The position numbers and the translations under genes were made by a program. Source: an uncultured Pelagibacteraceae bacterium (GTDB taxonomy: Bacteria > Pseudomonadota > Alphaproteobacteria > Pelagibacterales > Pelagibacteraceae). Taken from it: a stretch of 64,000 bases of DNA. Location of the stretch: contig CACDUS010000004.1 in the NCBI GenBank assembly GCA_902555945.1, positions 1 through 64,000 on the forward strand, written 5' to 3'. How positions within the stretch are numbered: position 1 is the stretch's first letter; each line of letters begins with the position of its first letter. This document shows positions 43,540-53,219 of this stretch, piece after piece. Below the pieces are notes generated by a model. The model saw only the letters and a list, made by a program, of their open reading frames with translations. It did not search any database and had not been told where the DNA came from.

Positions 43540-44313
43540 ATGAATATTAAAATTAAAAAATTATCAGGCGGAATATCAACTGTTATAATAAATGAACCTA
43601 AATCATATAATGCTTTATCTTTTAAAAATTTGACTGATTTAATTCAAGTTTTTAAAAAACTTGATAAAGATAAAAATACAAAGGTAATCATTTTAGAGGG
43701 ATCGGGTAAAGGTTTTAGCGCTGGTCATAATCTTAAAGAAGTAAAAAATCTTAAAGTTAGAAATAAATATCAAAAATTATTTAATCTATGTTCAAAGTTA
43801 ATGATCCAAATAGTTGAAGGAAGAAAACCAGTTATAGCAAAAGTTCATGGCGCAGCTTATGCTGCTGGATGTCAATTAGTTGCAAGCTGTGATTTAGCCT
43901 ACAGTACAAAAGAATCTCTGTTTGCTACTCCAGGTGTAAATATTGGATTGTTTTGCAGTACACCAATGGTTGCAGTTAGTCGTAAAATAAATAGAAAACC
44001 GATGATGAAAATGTTGTTAACAGGTGAACCAATTAAAGCAAATTATGCAAAGGAAATTGGTTTGATAAATGATTATTACTCTAAATCAAAATTAAATAGT
44101 GAAGTTTTAAAGGTTGCAAAAAAAATTGCGTCTAAATCTAATCTTACAATTAAAATTGGAAAACAAGCTTTTTATAAGCAGTTAGAGATGTCATTAAGAA
44201 AAGCTTATGCTTACACAAGTAAAATGATGACAATTAATATGATGGCTATGGATGCTAAAGAAGGAATTTCAGCTTTTTTAGAAAAAAGAAAACCAAAATG
44301 GAAGAATAAATGA
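43540..44313 (+). CDS. enoyl-CoA hydratase/isomerase family protein
   Basis: A 257-residue crotonase-fold protein: VIINEPKSYNALSFKNLTDL, the oxyanion loop GSGKGFSAGHNLKEV, KVHGAAYAAGCQLVASCDL, and FATPGVNIGLFCSTPMV. The Glu/Asp catalytic pair of classic hydratases is not evident (GVNIGLF; ECHDC3-like), so the reaction is uncertain. No acyl-CoA dehydrogenase or thiolase is adjacent. Confidence 0.85.
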   Translation: MNIKIKKLSGGISTVIINEPKSYNALSFKNLTDLIQVFKKLDKDKNTKVIILEGSGKGFSAGHNLKEVKNLKVRNKYQKLFNLCSKLMIQIVEGRKPVIAKVHGAAYAAGCQLVASCDLAYSTKESLFATPGVNIGLFCSTPMVAVSRKINRKPMMKMLLTGEPIKANYAKEIGLINDYYSKSKLNSEVLKVAKKIASKSNLTIKIGKQAFYKQLEMSLRKAYAYTSKMMTINMMAMDAKEGISAFLEKRKPKWKNK

Positions 44314-44495
44314 AAATAAAAAATATTATAACTATCATTTTAATAATTTTAGGGCTTTATTTAATTTTTACTTTTAAAGATCATAATTTCAAAAGAGCAA
44401 TTGATGCATGTATCGCTGGAAGTCAAAAACTAGATAAACCAATGACCATAAAAGAGGCTAAAATATTCTGTGAAAAAGAAATTATGAAAAATTAA
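44310..44495 (+). CDS. small anchored protein of unknown function (61 aa)
   Basis: A 61-residue protein with one N-terminal hydrophobic segment (IITIILIILGLYLIF), then a soluble tail with two Cys in ACIAGSQKLDKPMTIKEAKI and FCEKE. It overlaps the crotonase gene by four bases and the next gene by one, so it is inside an operon. I do not recognise a family. Confidence 0.65.
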   Translation: MKIKNIITIILIILGLYLIFTFKDHNFKRAIDACIAGSQKLDKPMTIKEAKIFCEKEIMKN

Positions 44496-44929
44496 TGAGC
44501 GATATAAAAGAAATTTTCTCTAAATATAAAAAAATTGCAATGGTTGGAGTAAGCAATGATCCCCAAAAAGCATCTACTATTGTAATGAAATATATGCAGA
44601 AGTATGGATTTAAAGTTTTTCCTGTAAATCCAAAAGCGAAAGGAAAAAAAATTTTAGGTGAAGAAGTTTTTGAAAAAATTACTGATATAAAAGATCAAGT
44701 TGATATTGTTGATGTGTTTAGACCCTCAAAAGAAGTACTCTCGATAGCTGAAGATAGTATTAAAATTGGCGCTAAAGTTTTATGGCTGCAATTAGGTATT
44801 AGAAATGAAGAAGCAAGAAAGTTGGTAGAGTCAAACAAAATAGAATATATAGAAAATAAATGTACTAAAATGGAATATCAAACTCACTTTTTAAAGACTA
44901 GACAAGCATTTCCAGTTTTGAGTGATTAA
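44495..44929 (+). CDS. CoA-binding domain protein (YccU-like)
   Basis: A 144-residue Rossmann CoA-binding protein: YKKIAMVGVSNDPQKAST, GFKVFPVNPKAKGKKILGE, VDIVDVFRPSKEV and LWLQLGIRNEEARKL. The family (COG1832) binds CoA; its role is unclear. It ends directly before the first YeeE/YedE gene. Confidence 0.85.
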   Translation: MSDIKEIFSKYKKIAMVGVSNDPQKASTIVMKYMQKYGFKVFPVNPKAKGKKILGEEVFEKITDIKDQVDIVDVFRPSKEVLSIAEDSIKIGAKVLWLQLGIRNEEARKLVESNKIEYIENKCTKMEYQTHFLKTRQAFPVLSD

Positions 44930-45349
44930 ATGAATATTGTTAATTTTACTCCTATCTCATCATTAACAGGTGGAATAATAATTGGTTTTGCCGTTCTGAT
45001 ATTTTTTTTATTTAATGGAAGATTGATAGGAATAAGTGGTATTGCTAGTAATTTCATTAATAGAGAAGAAAAAAGATTAGATAATTTTTTATTCTTAGTT
45101 GGACTAATAATAGGACCAATTTTCTATAAATTATTTTTTAACAAAGAAATTTATATAAATATTTCTAACTCATTTATTTTATTGATAATTGCAGGTTTGT
45201 TAGTTGGATTTGGTACACGAATTAGTGGCGGATGCACTAGTGGCCATGGCATAAGCGGTATTAGTAGATTTTCTTTGAGATCATTAATAGCAACAATAAC
45301 ATTTATGATTGTTGGAGTTATAACAGTTTTAATCAAAAATTATTTATGA
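44930..45349 (+). CDS. YeeE/YedE family membrane protein, first half (PmpA-like)
   Basis: A 139-residue protein with four hydrophobic segments and the sulfur-transport signature with Cys in SGGCTSGHGISGISRFSLRS. YeeE/YedE (TsuA) proteins move thiosulfate or sulfur species; split halves, PmpA and PmpB, are common in proteobacteria. The second half follows with a four-base overlap. A metallo-beta-lactamase-fold hydrolase similar to persulfide dioxygenase is also in the window (62229-62909). Confidence 0.85.
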   Translation: MNIVNFTPISSLTGGIIIGFAVLIFFLFNGRLIGISGIASNFINREEKRLDNFLFLVGLIIGPIFYKLFFNKEIYINISNSFILLIIAGLLVGFGTRISGGCTSGHGISGISRFSLRSLIATITFMIVGVITVLIKNYL

Positions 45350-45768
45350 ATAAATTAATATCATTATTATCAGGTATAATTTTTGGAATTGGATTAGTTA
45401 TTTCAGAAATGATCAATCCTCAAAAAGTTTTAGGTTTTTTAGATATATTTGGAAATTGGGATCCATCTTTGGCTTTTGTAATGATAGGAGCTTTAACAGT
45501 CTCTTTACCTATGTTTCATATTATTAAAAAAAAAGAAAAACCTTTGTTTGAAGAAAAATTTGATTACTCCAATAATAAAAATATTGATCAAAGATTAATT
45601 TTGGGATCAATTTTGTTTGGTGCAGGCTGGGGGCTTGGTGGGTTATGTCCAGGACCAGCTATTTCTTCTTTAGCTCTATTAAATTTTTATTCAATATCTT
45701 TTGTAATTTCTATGTTTATTGGATTTTATTTTGTAAAACTATTAGATTCTACTACCCAAGCTCGATGA
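45346..45768 (+). CDS. YeeE/YedE family membrane protein, second half (PmpB-like)
   Basis: A 140-residue protein with four hydrophobic segments, GIIFGIGLVISEMINPQKVL and the second Cys signature GAGWGLGGLCPGPAISSL. It should assemble with the preceding half into one pore for sulfur species. Its 3' end overlaps the convergent small gene by 43 bases, the longest overlap in the window. Confidence 0.85.
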   Translation: MNKLISLLSGIIFGIGLVISEMINPQKVLGFLDIFGNWDPSLAFVMIGALTVSLPMFHIIKKKEKPLFEEKFDYSNNKNIDQRLILGSILFGAGWGLGGLCPGPAISSLALLNFYSISFVISMFIGFYFVKLLDSTTQAR

Positions 45769-45926
45769 TAGAAATCATCAATATTTTTTTGTATAAGAGA
45801 TTTAGCTAGAGACTCTGCTTCTTTTTTATCTGTAAAAGGTCCGTATTCTTTTTTTGTTTTTTCATCAATGGTATTTATTTCATTTGGATTTATGTGAGTA
45901 CCTTCAATGACAGAGTAATTGATCAT
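45726..45926 (-). CDS. DUF4170-like small protein (66 aa)
   Basis: A 66-residue protein starting MINYSVIEGTHINPNEINTI and ending with DDFYHRAWVVESNSF. The layout resembles alphaproteobacterial DUF4170 proteins (short alpha/beta, late Arg-aromatic strand). It lies antisense to the end of the second YeeE/YedE gene by 43 bases, so a spurious frame is possible. Upstream it has its own space from 45927 to 45988. Confidence 0.5.
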   Translation of the reverse strand: MINYSVIEGTHINPNEINTIDEKTKKEYGPFTDKKEAESLAKSLIQKNIDDFYHRAWVVESNSFTK

Positions 45927-45988
45927 GATGGGTATTTATAAATAATTTTAATGTTTTAAATGTGACATTTTAGTATTATTCAGTTTGA

Positions 45989-46558
45989 ATGAAAAAAATA
46001 TTTCTCATATATGGTCATTATGATGACAAATCTTTTAATGCAGCAATAAAAGATACTTTCATTAAATCTGCACAAGAAAAAGGTCATTCAGTAGACGTTG
46101 TTGATCTTTATAAAGAAAAATTCAATCCAGTTTTTGCAGGTGAAGAACCAGATAATATTGTTTTAGATCATAGAAAAAGAATAAATTCTTGTGATACTAT
46201 TGTTTTAATTGCACCAATTTGGAATTTTAGAATGCCAGCAATCGTAGAAGGTTGGATAGATAAAGTTCTGGCACCACCTTGGGCATTCAGATTCAAACAG
46301 CTGTGGGGTAATTATGGATATCCAATTGGAAACCTTAGAGATAAAAAAGCAATCATTTTTTGTACTTATGGTTCGCCTAGATTAGCAATTACAACTTTTT
46401 TTTTAAACCTTCCTATAAGACGATTAAAAAGAGGAGTTTTTCATATGTGCGGCATTTATAATATTAATTATAGAAGATATTTTGCAGTACCATTTGTGAG
46501 TGAAGAAAAAAGAAAACAATTTCTTGATGACGTTAAAAACACCGCTTTTAACGTTTAA
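45989..46558 (+). CDS. NAD(P)H quinone oxidoreductase, flavodoxin-like fold
   Basis: A 189-residue protein of the NQO/KefF type: FLIYGHYDDKSFNAAIKDTF, VDVVDLYKEKFNPVF, the flavin-contact loop IAPIWNFRMPAIVEGWIDKV and CTYGSPRLA. It should carry FMN or FAD and reduce quinones or similar with NAD(P)H. It overlaps the next gene's start. Confidence 0.88.
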   Translation: MKKIFLIYGHYDDKSFNAAIKDTFIKSAQEKGHSVDVVDLYKEKFNPVFAGEEPDNIVLDHRKRINSCDTIVLIAPIWNFRMPAIVEGWIDKVLAPPWAFRFKQLWGNYGYPIGNLRDKKAIIFCTYGSPRLAITTFFLNLPIRRLKRGVFHMCGIYNINYRRYFAVPFVSEEKRKQFLDDVKNTAFNV

Positions 46559-47003
46559 TATAATTATATTTTATTTCTTAACTACAATTGCTTTAAAAGC
46601 TGAATTAATTAATCCTAACAACTCTATTAAACCGAAACAGGTAATTGAGATACAACTAATAGGATTGATGAAAAATGATAACCTTTTTAAAGATAGTGGC
46701 ATCGAACAAACTTGGAATTTTGCACACCCAGAGAATAAAAAAAATACAGGTCCTCTACCTAGCTTTAAACAAATGATAAAAGGTAGGTCTTACCAAATGC
46801 TAATCAATCACATTAGTCATACAATTACTGAGGTTAGAAGTAGTGACAAATGGGCTCAATTTGAGGTCATAATTTTAGATAAAGATAAAATTTATCATAA
46901 GTTTAATTGGCAAGTTGAAAAATATACAATGGATGGCCCTTTAAAAGACTGTTGGTTAACCACAATGGTCTCTAGCCCGATTCCCTTAGGTAGCTCAATT
47001 TGA
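46527..47003 (+). CDS. DUF4864-like exported protein
   Basis: From ATG 46527 the protein has a signal-like N terminus (MTLKTPLLTFNIIIFYFLTT, then AALKAE-type cleavage region) and a mature NTF2-like part: QVIEIQLIGLMKNDNLFKDS, FKQMIKGRSYQMLI and KDCWLTTMVSSPIP. The fold resembles DUF4864. The track start at 46500 lies deeper in the NQO-like gene; 46527 still overlaps it by 32 bases. Role unknown. Confidence 0.6.
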   Translation: MTLKTPLLTFNIIIFYFLTTIALKAELINPNNSIKPKQVIEIQLIGLMKNDNLFKDSGIEQTWNFAHPENKKNTGPLPSFKQMIKGRSYQMLINHISHTITEVRSSDKWAQFEVIILDKDKIYHKFNWQVEKYTMDGPLKDCWLTTMVSSPIPLGSSI

Positions 47004-47059
47004 TTATCCACATTACAATTTTGTTTCGTTATGAATAAAAATTTAGTAGGAATCTGCTA

Positions 47060-49492
47060 ATGAAATCTAAAGCAAAAGTAGTAGTAGTTGGTGGTGGTGT
47101 CGTAGGTGTTAGTGCACTTTATCATTTAGCAAAAAAAGGTTTGTCAAATGTTGTTTTAGTTGAGAGAAAAGAATTAACCTCAGGTTCTACTTGGCATGCT
47201 GCAGGATTGTTGCCGCTTTTTAATATGAGTTATTCTGTTGGGCAGCTTCATAAATATGCAGTTAATCTTTATAAAAAATTAGAAGAAGAAACAGGAAAAA
47301 ATGTTGGCTTTAGTGTTGTGTCAAATATTCGTTTAGCAAGCACCAAGGACAGAATGGATGAGTATCATCAATATGCAGGTGTAGCTAAAACAATTGGAGT
47401 TGATGTAAAATTTTTAACACCACAACAAGTAAAAGAAATTTGGCCTTTGTGTCATACAGATGATTTAGTTGGAGCAATTCAACACCCTGAAGATGGATAT
47501 ATTCAGCCAGCTGATTTAACACAAGCACTTGCAACAGGTGCAAGAAATTTAGGTGCAGAGATTTATAGAAATACAACTGTGCTTGCAATGAAACAAACGA
47601 AAGATGGATGGATTGTTGAAACAGATAAAGGTTCTATTGAATGTGAACATGTAATTTCTTGTTCAGGAAATTTCGCAAGACAAACTGGAGAGATGGTTGG
47701 ATTGGATATACCAGTTATACCTGTTGAGCACCAATATATTGTAACAGAACCACATCCTGAAATTCAAAAAAGAAAAAAAGAAGGTCTTCCTGAAATGGGA
47801 GTGTTGAGAGACAGTGATAGCAGATGGTACATGAGAGAGGAAGCTGGTGGATTAATTTTAGGTCCTTATGAGGATGGAGCTCCAGCTTGTTATGTCGAAG
47901 GCCCATCAAAAGATTCAGAATACGAATTATTTCAAGAGGATTTAGATAGACTTGCTCCACACATTGAGGGAGCAATACATCGAGTCCCTGCTTTTGGTGA
48001 AGTAGGTGTTAAGAAAGTCTATAATGGAGCAATTTGTTATACACCAGATGGGAATCCAATCGTTGGTCCTGCTTGGGGATTAAAAAATTTTTGGATTAAT
48101 GAAGGTCATAGCTTTGGGATTACTGCTGCTGGTGGAGCAGGTTGGCAATTAGCAGAATGGATTGTAGATGGGGAGCCAACAATAGATATGCTAGGTGTTG
48201 AACCTAGACGTTATGGAAATTATGCAACTAAATCATATTTGAAAGCAAAAAATGAAGAAGCTTACAGTCATGTTTTTATAGTTCATTATCCTGATGAAGA
48301 AAGACCGGCAGCTAGACCTCTTAGAACTGCGCCTTGTTATGAAAGAATGAAAGCACTTGGTGCTGTATTTGGTCAGAAATTTGGATGGGAAAGACCAAAC
48401 TTTTTTGCAACTGATGGCATGGAGCAAAAGGATGATTGGTCATTTAGAAGGTCAAAGTGGTTTGATGCAATCAAAAAAGAATGTGAAAATGTCAAAAAAA
48501 ATGTTGGCCTTTTAGATATGACAGCATTTGCAAAATGTAGAATTAAAGGACCAAAAGCTGAGGAATTTTTAGATTATTTAGTTGCCAATAAACTTCCTAA
48601 AAAAATTGGTAGAATTAATTTATGTCATGCTCTTAATACAAAAGGTGGAGTTCATTCTGAATTTACTATCATGAAAGAAGCAGAAAATAGCTATTATCTT
48701 GTATCTGCTGGAGCCAACTTAAGATTAGACCATGATTGGATACAAAAATGGATGCCAACAGATGGATCAGTTATATTTGAAGATCTTACAAATAGTACTG
48801 GTGTACTTGTTGTTGCAGGACCAAAAGCAAGAGAATTGATGCAAAAAGTATCAACAGATGATTTTTCAAATGAAAATTTCAAATGGTTAACTGCAAAAAA
48901 TGTTAATGTTGGATATGCACCAGTAAATGCAATGAGAGTAAATTTCGTTGGTGAACTTGGATGGGAATTACATCATCCAATTGAATATCAAAACCATATT
49001 TTTGATAAATTAATGGAAGCAGGAAAAGATTTGGGCATTAAACCTTTTGGTATCAGAGCGATGAACAGTTTAAGAGTTGAAAAATCTTACAAGTTAGTAG
49101 GAACTGAATTATCTATTGAATATTCACCTTATGAATCTGGTTTAGATAGATTTATTCATCCAAATAAAGGAAATTTTATTGGTCTTGAAGCATTAAATAA
49201 ATGGAGAGAAAAAGGTTTTGATAATAAATTAGTCACTTTAGAAGTTCATAATACAACTGATGCTGATGTTTTAGGTAATAATCCAATTTATAAAGATAAT
49301 AAAGTAGTGGGAAGGGCAACTGGAGGCGAATATGGTTTTAGACTGGATAAATCAATTGCACTTGCCATGGTGAAACCTGATTTAGCAAATGTTGGACAAA
49401 AACTTCAGGTTGATATTTTAGGTAAAATATATGATGCAACTATTTTGGATGAAAGTCCTTATGATGCAGAAAATAAATTATTGAGAGCTTAA
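47060..49492 (+). CDS. dimethylglycine/sarcosine dehydrogenase-like flavoprotein
   Basis: An 810-residue protein with an N-terminal FAD-binding DAO domain ([20 protein letters not shown]), the covalent-FAD His motif STWHAAG, a middle FAO_M linker (about 370-430), and a C-terminal GcvT folate-binding domain ([46 protein letters not shown]). This is the DMGDH/sarcosine dehydrogenase architecture: oxidative N-demethylation, the one-carbon unit passing to tetrahydrofolate and electrons to ETF. etfB starts on the last base of its stop codon and etfA and ETF-QO follow, matching that electron route. The exact substrate is not determined. Confidence 0.9.
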   Translation: MKSKAKVVVVGGGVVGVSALYHLAKKGLSNVVLVERKELTSGSTWHAAGLLPLFNMSYSVGQLHKYAVNLYKKLEEETGKNVGFSVVSNIRLASTKDRMDEYHQYAGVAKTIGVDVKFLTPQQVKEIWPLCHTDDLVGAIQHPEDGYIQPADLTQALATGARNLGAEIYRNTTVLAMKQTKDGWIVETDKGSIECEHVISCSGNFARQTGEMVGLDIPVIPVEHQYIVTEPHPEIQKRKKEGLPEMGVLRDSDSRWYMREEAGGLILGPYEDGAPACYVEGPSKDSEYELFQEDLDRLAPHIEGAIHRVPAFGEVGVKKVYNGAICYTPDGNPIVGPAWGLKNFWINEGHSFGITAAGGAGWQLAEWIVDGEPTIDMLGVEPRRYGNYATKSYLKAKNEEAYSHVFIVHYPDEERPAARPLRTAPCYERMKALGAVFGQKFGWERPNFFATDGMEQKDDWSFRRSKWFDAIKKECENVKKNVGLLDMTAFAKCRIKGPKAEEFLDYLVANKLPKKIGRINLCHALNTKGGVHSEFTIMKEAENSYYLVSAGANLRLDHDWIQKWMPTDGSVIFEDLTNSTGVLVVAGPKARELMQKVSTDDFSNENFKWLTAKNVNVGYAPVNAMRVNFVGELGWELHHPIEYQNHIFDKLMEAGKDLGIKPFGIRAMNSLRVEKSYKLVGTELSIEYSPYESGLDRFIHPNKGNFIGLEALNKWREKGFDNKLVTLEVHNTTDADVLGNNPIYKDNKVVGRATGGEYGFRLDKSIALAMVKPDLANVGQKLQVDILGKIYDATILDESPYDAENKLLRA

Positions 49493-50241
49493 TGAAAATT
49501 TTAGTCGCTGTAAAAAGAGTAATTGATTATAACGTGCAAGTTAGAGTTAAAGAGGATAACACTGGTGTGGTTACAGATAATGTTAAAATGTCAACCAACC
49601 CACCAGATGACAATGCAATTGAAGAAGCAGTTAAGATTAAAGAATCAGGTAAAGCAACAGAGGTAGTTGCTGTAAGTGTTGGTGAAGAAAAAGCTCAAGA
49701 AACAGTTCGTAAAGCTTTAGCTGTTGGGGCTGACAGAGGAATTCTTGTTAAAGCTGACGGAATATTAGAACCTTTAGCAGTTTCAAAACTTTTAAAAAAA
49801 ATTGTAGAAAAAGAAAAACCAGATTTAGTTTTTATGGGCAAACAAGCAATTGATGATGATTGTAATCAGACGGGTCAAATGTTAAGTGCTTTACTTAATT
49901 GGCCTCAAGCAACATTTGCATCAAAGATTGAAGTTAAAGACAATAAATTAGAAGTTACCAGAGAAATAGATGAAGGTTTAGAGACAATCGAGATAAATGT
50001 TCCAGCAATTGTTACTTGTGATTTAAGATTGAATGAACCAAGATATGCTTCATTACCAAATATTATGAAAGCCAAAAAGAAACCTATTGAACAATTAAAT
50101 GCGTCAGATTTAGGAGTAGATACATCTCCAAGAATTGAACAAATTAAAGTTGAGGAGCCACCAAAAAGAAAAGCAGGAATAAAGGTTTCTAGTGTGGCTG
50201 AATTAGTTCAAAAATTAAAAAATGAAGCAAAGGTAATATAA
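49492..50241 (+). CDS. etfB: electron transfer flavoprotein beta subunit
   Basis: A 249-residue Etf[19 protein letters not shown], the AMP/FAD site ([17 protein letters not shown]) and the adenine loop region [20 protein letters not shown]. It carries AMP and helps shuttle electrons from dehydrogenases to ETF-QO. It overlaps the DMGDH-like stop by one base and is three bases from etfA. Confidence 0.95.
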   Translation: MKILVAVKRVIDYNVQVRVKEDNTGVVTDNVKMSTNPPDDNAIEEAVKIKESGKATEVVAVSVGEEKAQETVRKALAVGADRGILVKADGILEPLAVSKLLKKIVEKEKPDLVFMGKQAIDDDCNQTGQMLSALLNWPQATFASKIEVKDNKLEVTREIDEGLETIEINVPAIVTCDLRLNEPRYASLPNIMKAKKKPIEQLNASDLGVDTSPRIEQIKVEEPPKRKAGIKVSSVAELVQKLKNEAKVI

Positions 50242-50244
50242 AAA

Positions 50245-51198
50245 ATGTCGGTATTATTAATAGCAGAGCATAATAATAAAGAGCTACGACCTTTTACACT
50301 TAATGCTGTAACGGCAGCTTCACAAATTGATGCGGATGTTCATGCTCTTATTATTGGCCAAAGTTGCGGAGATGCGGCAAAAGCCTTGTCAGAACTACCA
50401 TTAGTTAAAAAAGTTATTCAAGTTGAGGCTACTCATTATGAAAATTTTATTGCTGAAAATTTTGCTCCAGTTGTAGTTAAATTAGCTAATGATTACTCAC
50501 ATATTATTTGTTCAGCAAATACATTTGGAAAAAACTTAATGCCAAGAATTGCAGCAGCTTTGGATACTTCACAGATAAGTGATATTACAAAAGTCATTTC
50601 TCCTGAAACTTTTTTAAGACCTATTTATGCAGGAAATGCTTTTGCAACAGTAAAAAGTAAAGATCCGAAAAAATGCGTAACTATTAGGCCTACCTCTTTT
50701 GATCCATGTGAAAGTTCTGGTGGATCTGCACCAATCGAAAAAGCAGATGCAGGGGAAGAATTTAATCAAACAAAATTTATTAAAAGAGAAGAAATTAAAT
50801 CAGATAGACCTGAACTGGGTACTGCAAGAGTTGTAATTTCTGGAGGTAGAGGAATGCAAAGTGGAGATAATTTTAAATTGATTACTTCGATTGCTGATAA
50901 ATTAAATGCTGCAATAGGTGCATCTAGAGCTGCAGTTGATGCAGGATATATAAGTAACGATCATCAGGTTGGTCAAACAGGTAAGGTCGTGGTTCCTGAT
51001 TTATATATTGCAGTTGGAATATCTGGAGCTATTCAGCATCTCGCTGGAATGAAAGAGAGTAAAATAATTGTTGCAATCAATAAAGATGGAGAGGCGCCTA
51101 TATTTAGTGTTGCAGATTATGGTCTTGAAGCTGATCTTTTTGAGGCTCTCCCACAATTCTTAGAAGAATTGAACAAATTAAACACTATACAAAAATAA
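50245..51198 (+). CDS. etfA: electron transfer flavoprotein alpha subunit
   Basis: A 317-residue EtfA with the C-terminal FAD domain: VVISGGRGMQSGDNFKLI, GASRAAVDAGYISNDHQVGQ, VVPDLYIAVGISGAIQHLAG and INKDGEAPIFSVADYGLEAD. It pairs with EtfB. It is followed 23 bases later by the ETF-quinone oxidoreductase gene. Confidence 0.96.
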   Translation: MSVLLIAEHNNKELRPFTLNAVTAASQIDADVHALIIGQSCGDAAKALSELPLVKKVIQVEATHYENFIAENFAPVVVKLANDYSHIICSANTFGKNLMPRIAAALDTSQISDITKVISPETFLRPIYAGNAFATVKSKDPKKCVTIRPTSFDPCESSGGSAPIEKADAGEEFNQTKFIKREEIKSDRPELGTARVVISGGRGMQSGDNFKLITSIADKLNAAIGASRAAVDAGYISNDHQVGQTGKVVVPDLYIAVGISGAIQHLAGMKESKIIVAINKDGEAPIFSVADYGLEADLFEALPQFLEELNKLNTIQK

Positions 51199-51221
51199 CA
51201 GAATCTGTAAAAAATTAGAAT

Positions 51222-52841
51222 ATGTCTAGAGAGACAATGGAATATGATGTTGTAATTGTTGGTGGAGGTCCATCAGGATTATCTACTGCAATTAAATTAA
51301 AGCAACTAGACTCTAACTTAAATGTTTGTTTGTTAGAAAAAGCTTCTGAGATTGGAGCACATATCTTAAGTGGTAACGTTTTTGAAACGAGAGCTTTAGA
51401 TGAACTTTTACCTAATTGGAAAGAATTAAACTCACCAATTAAAACAAAAGTAACGAAAGAAAAATTTTTGTTTTTAGGAAAAAATAAATCTATAAGTTGG
51501 CCAACTTGGCTACTTCCATCTGTGCAACAAAATCATAAAAATTATATTATAAGCTTAGCTAACTTATGTAGGTGGCTTGCTGAACAAGCTGAATCATTAG
51601 GTGTAGAGATATTTCCAGGATTTCCTGCAAGTGAAATTTTATATAATGAAGATGGATCTGTTAAAGGTGTTGCAACTCAAGATATGGGAATTGATAAAGA
51701 TGGAAATAAAAAAGATAGTTTTGAACCTGGAATGGAACTTTTAGGAAAAGTAACAGTTTTTGCAGAAGGATGCAGAGGACATTTAGGAAAACAATTAATT
51801 AAAAAATTTGAATTAGATAAAGATAAAGACCCTCAACAATATGGAATAGGTTTTAAAGAAATTTGGGAGGTTGATGAAAAAAACCATGAAGAAGGTCTGG
51901 TAATGCATACAGCAGGCTGGCCACTAGATAATAATACTTATGGTGGTAGTTTTATATATCATGCTGAAAACAAACAGGTTTTTCTAGGATATGTTATAGG
52001 TTTGGATTATAAAAATCCTCATCTGTCTCCGTTCGATGAATTTCAAAGATTTAAAACCCATCCATCAATTAAAAAAATAATTGAAGGCGGAAAAAGAATA
52101 TCTTACGGGGCTAGAGCTTTAATAGAAGGTGGTTTTCAAAGTTTACCCAAGATGTTTATGCCTGGCGCTTTATTAATTGGTTGTGATGCAGGAACTTTAA
52201 ATATGCCAAAGATTAAAGGATCACATACGGCCATGAAGAGTGGAATTTTAGCTGCTGAGACAATTGTCGAAAATATAAATAATAAAAAGAACCTATCTGT
52301 ATATGAGGAAAAATTTAAAAAAAGCTGGCTTTATGAAGAATTATTTAAAGCAAGAAATGTAAAACCTAGCTTTAGTTGGGGCTTAATCTTAGGGATAATA
52401 TTTACTGGAATTGACCAAATATTATTTAGAGGGAAGCTACCATTTACCTTAAAACACAAACATGCAGATCATGAAACGTTAAAATTAGCAAGTGAAATGC
52501 CTAAAATTGAATATCCAAAACCTGATAATGTAATAACTTTTGACAAAACAAGCTCCGTTTATTTAACAGGTACTAACCATGCAGATAATCAACCAGTTCA
52601 TTTAAAATTAAAAGATCCATCTTTACCAATAAATTATACTTTAGAAAAATTTGATGAACCTGCTCAAAGATATTGTCCAGCAGGTGTTTATGAAGTTCAA
52701 CAAGAAAATGGTTTAAATAAGTTTGTCATTAATTCTCAAAATTGCATCCATTGTAAAACTTGTGACATTAAAGAACCTTCTCAAAATATTACTTGGGTTA
52801 CACCAGAAGGTGGCGGTGGTCCAAAATATGGGAATATGTAA
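51222..52841 (+). CDS. electron transfer flavoprotein-ubiquinone oxidoreductase
   Basis: A 539-residue ETF-QO: N-terminal FAD site VVIVGGGPSGLSTAIKL, the ubiquinone-binding region in the middle (GYVIGLDYKNPHLSPFDEFQ), and a C-terminal [4Fe-4S] domain with Cys in RYCPAGVYE and NCIHCKTCDIKEPSQNITW. It passes electrons from reduced ETF to the quinone pool at the inner membrane. It abuts the stop of the convergent DUF2237 gene. Confidence 0.96.
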   Translation: MSRETMEYDVVIVGGGPSGLSTAIKLKQLDSNLNVCLLEKASEIGAHILSGNVFETRALDELLPNWKELNSPIKTKVTKEKFLFLGKNKSISWPTWLLPSVQQNHKNYIISLANLCRWLAEQAESLGVEIFPGFPASEILYNEDGSVKGVATQDMGIDKDGNKKDSFEPGMELLGKVTVFAEGCRGHLGKQLIKKFELDKDKDPQQYGIGFKEIWEVDEKNHEEGLVMHTAGWPLDNNTYGGSFIYHAENKQVFLGYVIGLDYKNPHLSPFDEFQRFKTHPSIKKIIEGGKRISYGARALIEGGFQSLPKMFMPGALLIGCDAGTLNMPKIKGSHTAMKSGILAAETIVENINNKKNLSVYEEKFKKSWLYEELFKARNVKPSFSWGLILGIIFTGIDQILFRGKLPFTLKHKHADHETLKLASEMPKIEYPKPDNVITFDKTSSVYLTGTNHADNQPVHLKLKDPSLPINYTLEKFDEPAQRYCPAGVYEVQQENGLNKFVINSQNCIHCKTCDIKEPSQNITWVTPEGGGGPKYGNM

Positions 52842-53219
52842 TTAAGATAAATCTATTGCAAATTTCTTAAGTGTTTCTATTGGTAATATTTTAAGTGTAT
52901 TTTCGTGAGTACTTTTTAAATATATAGGACAACCTTTTCCTGCCTCGACTGCTCTTGCATACCAACTTGCACAAACACACCAACCATCACCATCTTTTAA
53001 ACCTGGAAAGCCAAATTCTGGATGAGGTGTGATTAAATCATTTCCTGCTTCCTTACACCATTCTAAAAATTCTATAGTTACTTTCGCACAAACTGTATGT
53101 ACACCATGATCATTTTCATCTGTATTACAACAACCGTCTCTATACCATCCTGTCAAAGGATTTAATGAACATTCTTCTAATTTTTCACCCAAGACGTTTA
53201 ATTGTGAAATTTTATTCAT
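52842..53219 (-). CDS. DUF2237 family protein
   Basis: A 125-residue protein with the DUF2237 blocks: NVLGEKLEECSLNPLTGWYR, DGCCNTDENDHGVHTVCAKV, FEF-like GFPGLKDGDGWCVCASWYAR. Cys-rich, perhaps metal-binding. Role unknown. Its ATG overlaps the stop of the 2OG oxygenase-like gene by one base, so both likely sit in one operon with hisI. Confidence 0.85.
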   Translation of the reverse strand: MNKISQLNVLGEKLEECSLNPLTGWYRDGCCNTDENDHGVHTVCAKVTIEFLEWCKEAGNDLITPHPEFGFPGLKDGDGWCVCASWYARAVEAGKGCPIYLKSTHENTLKILPIETLKKFAIDLS

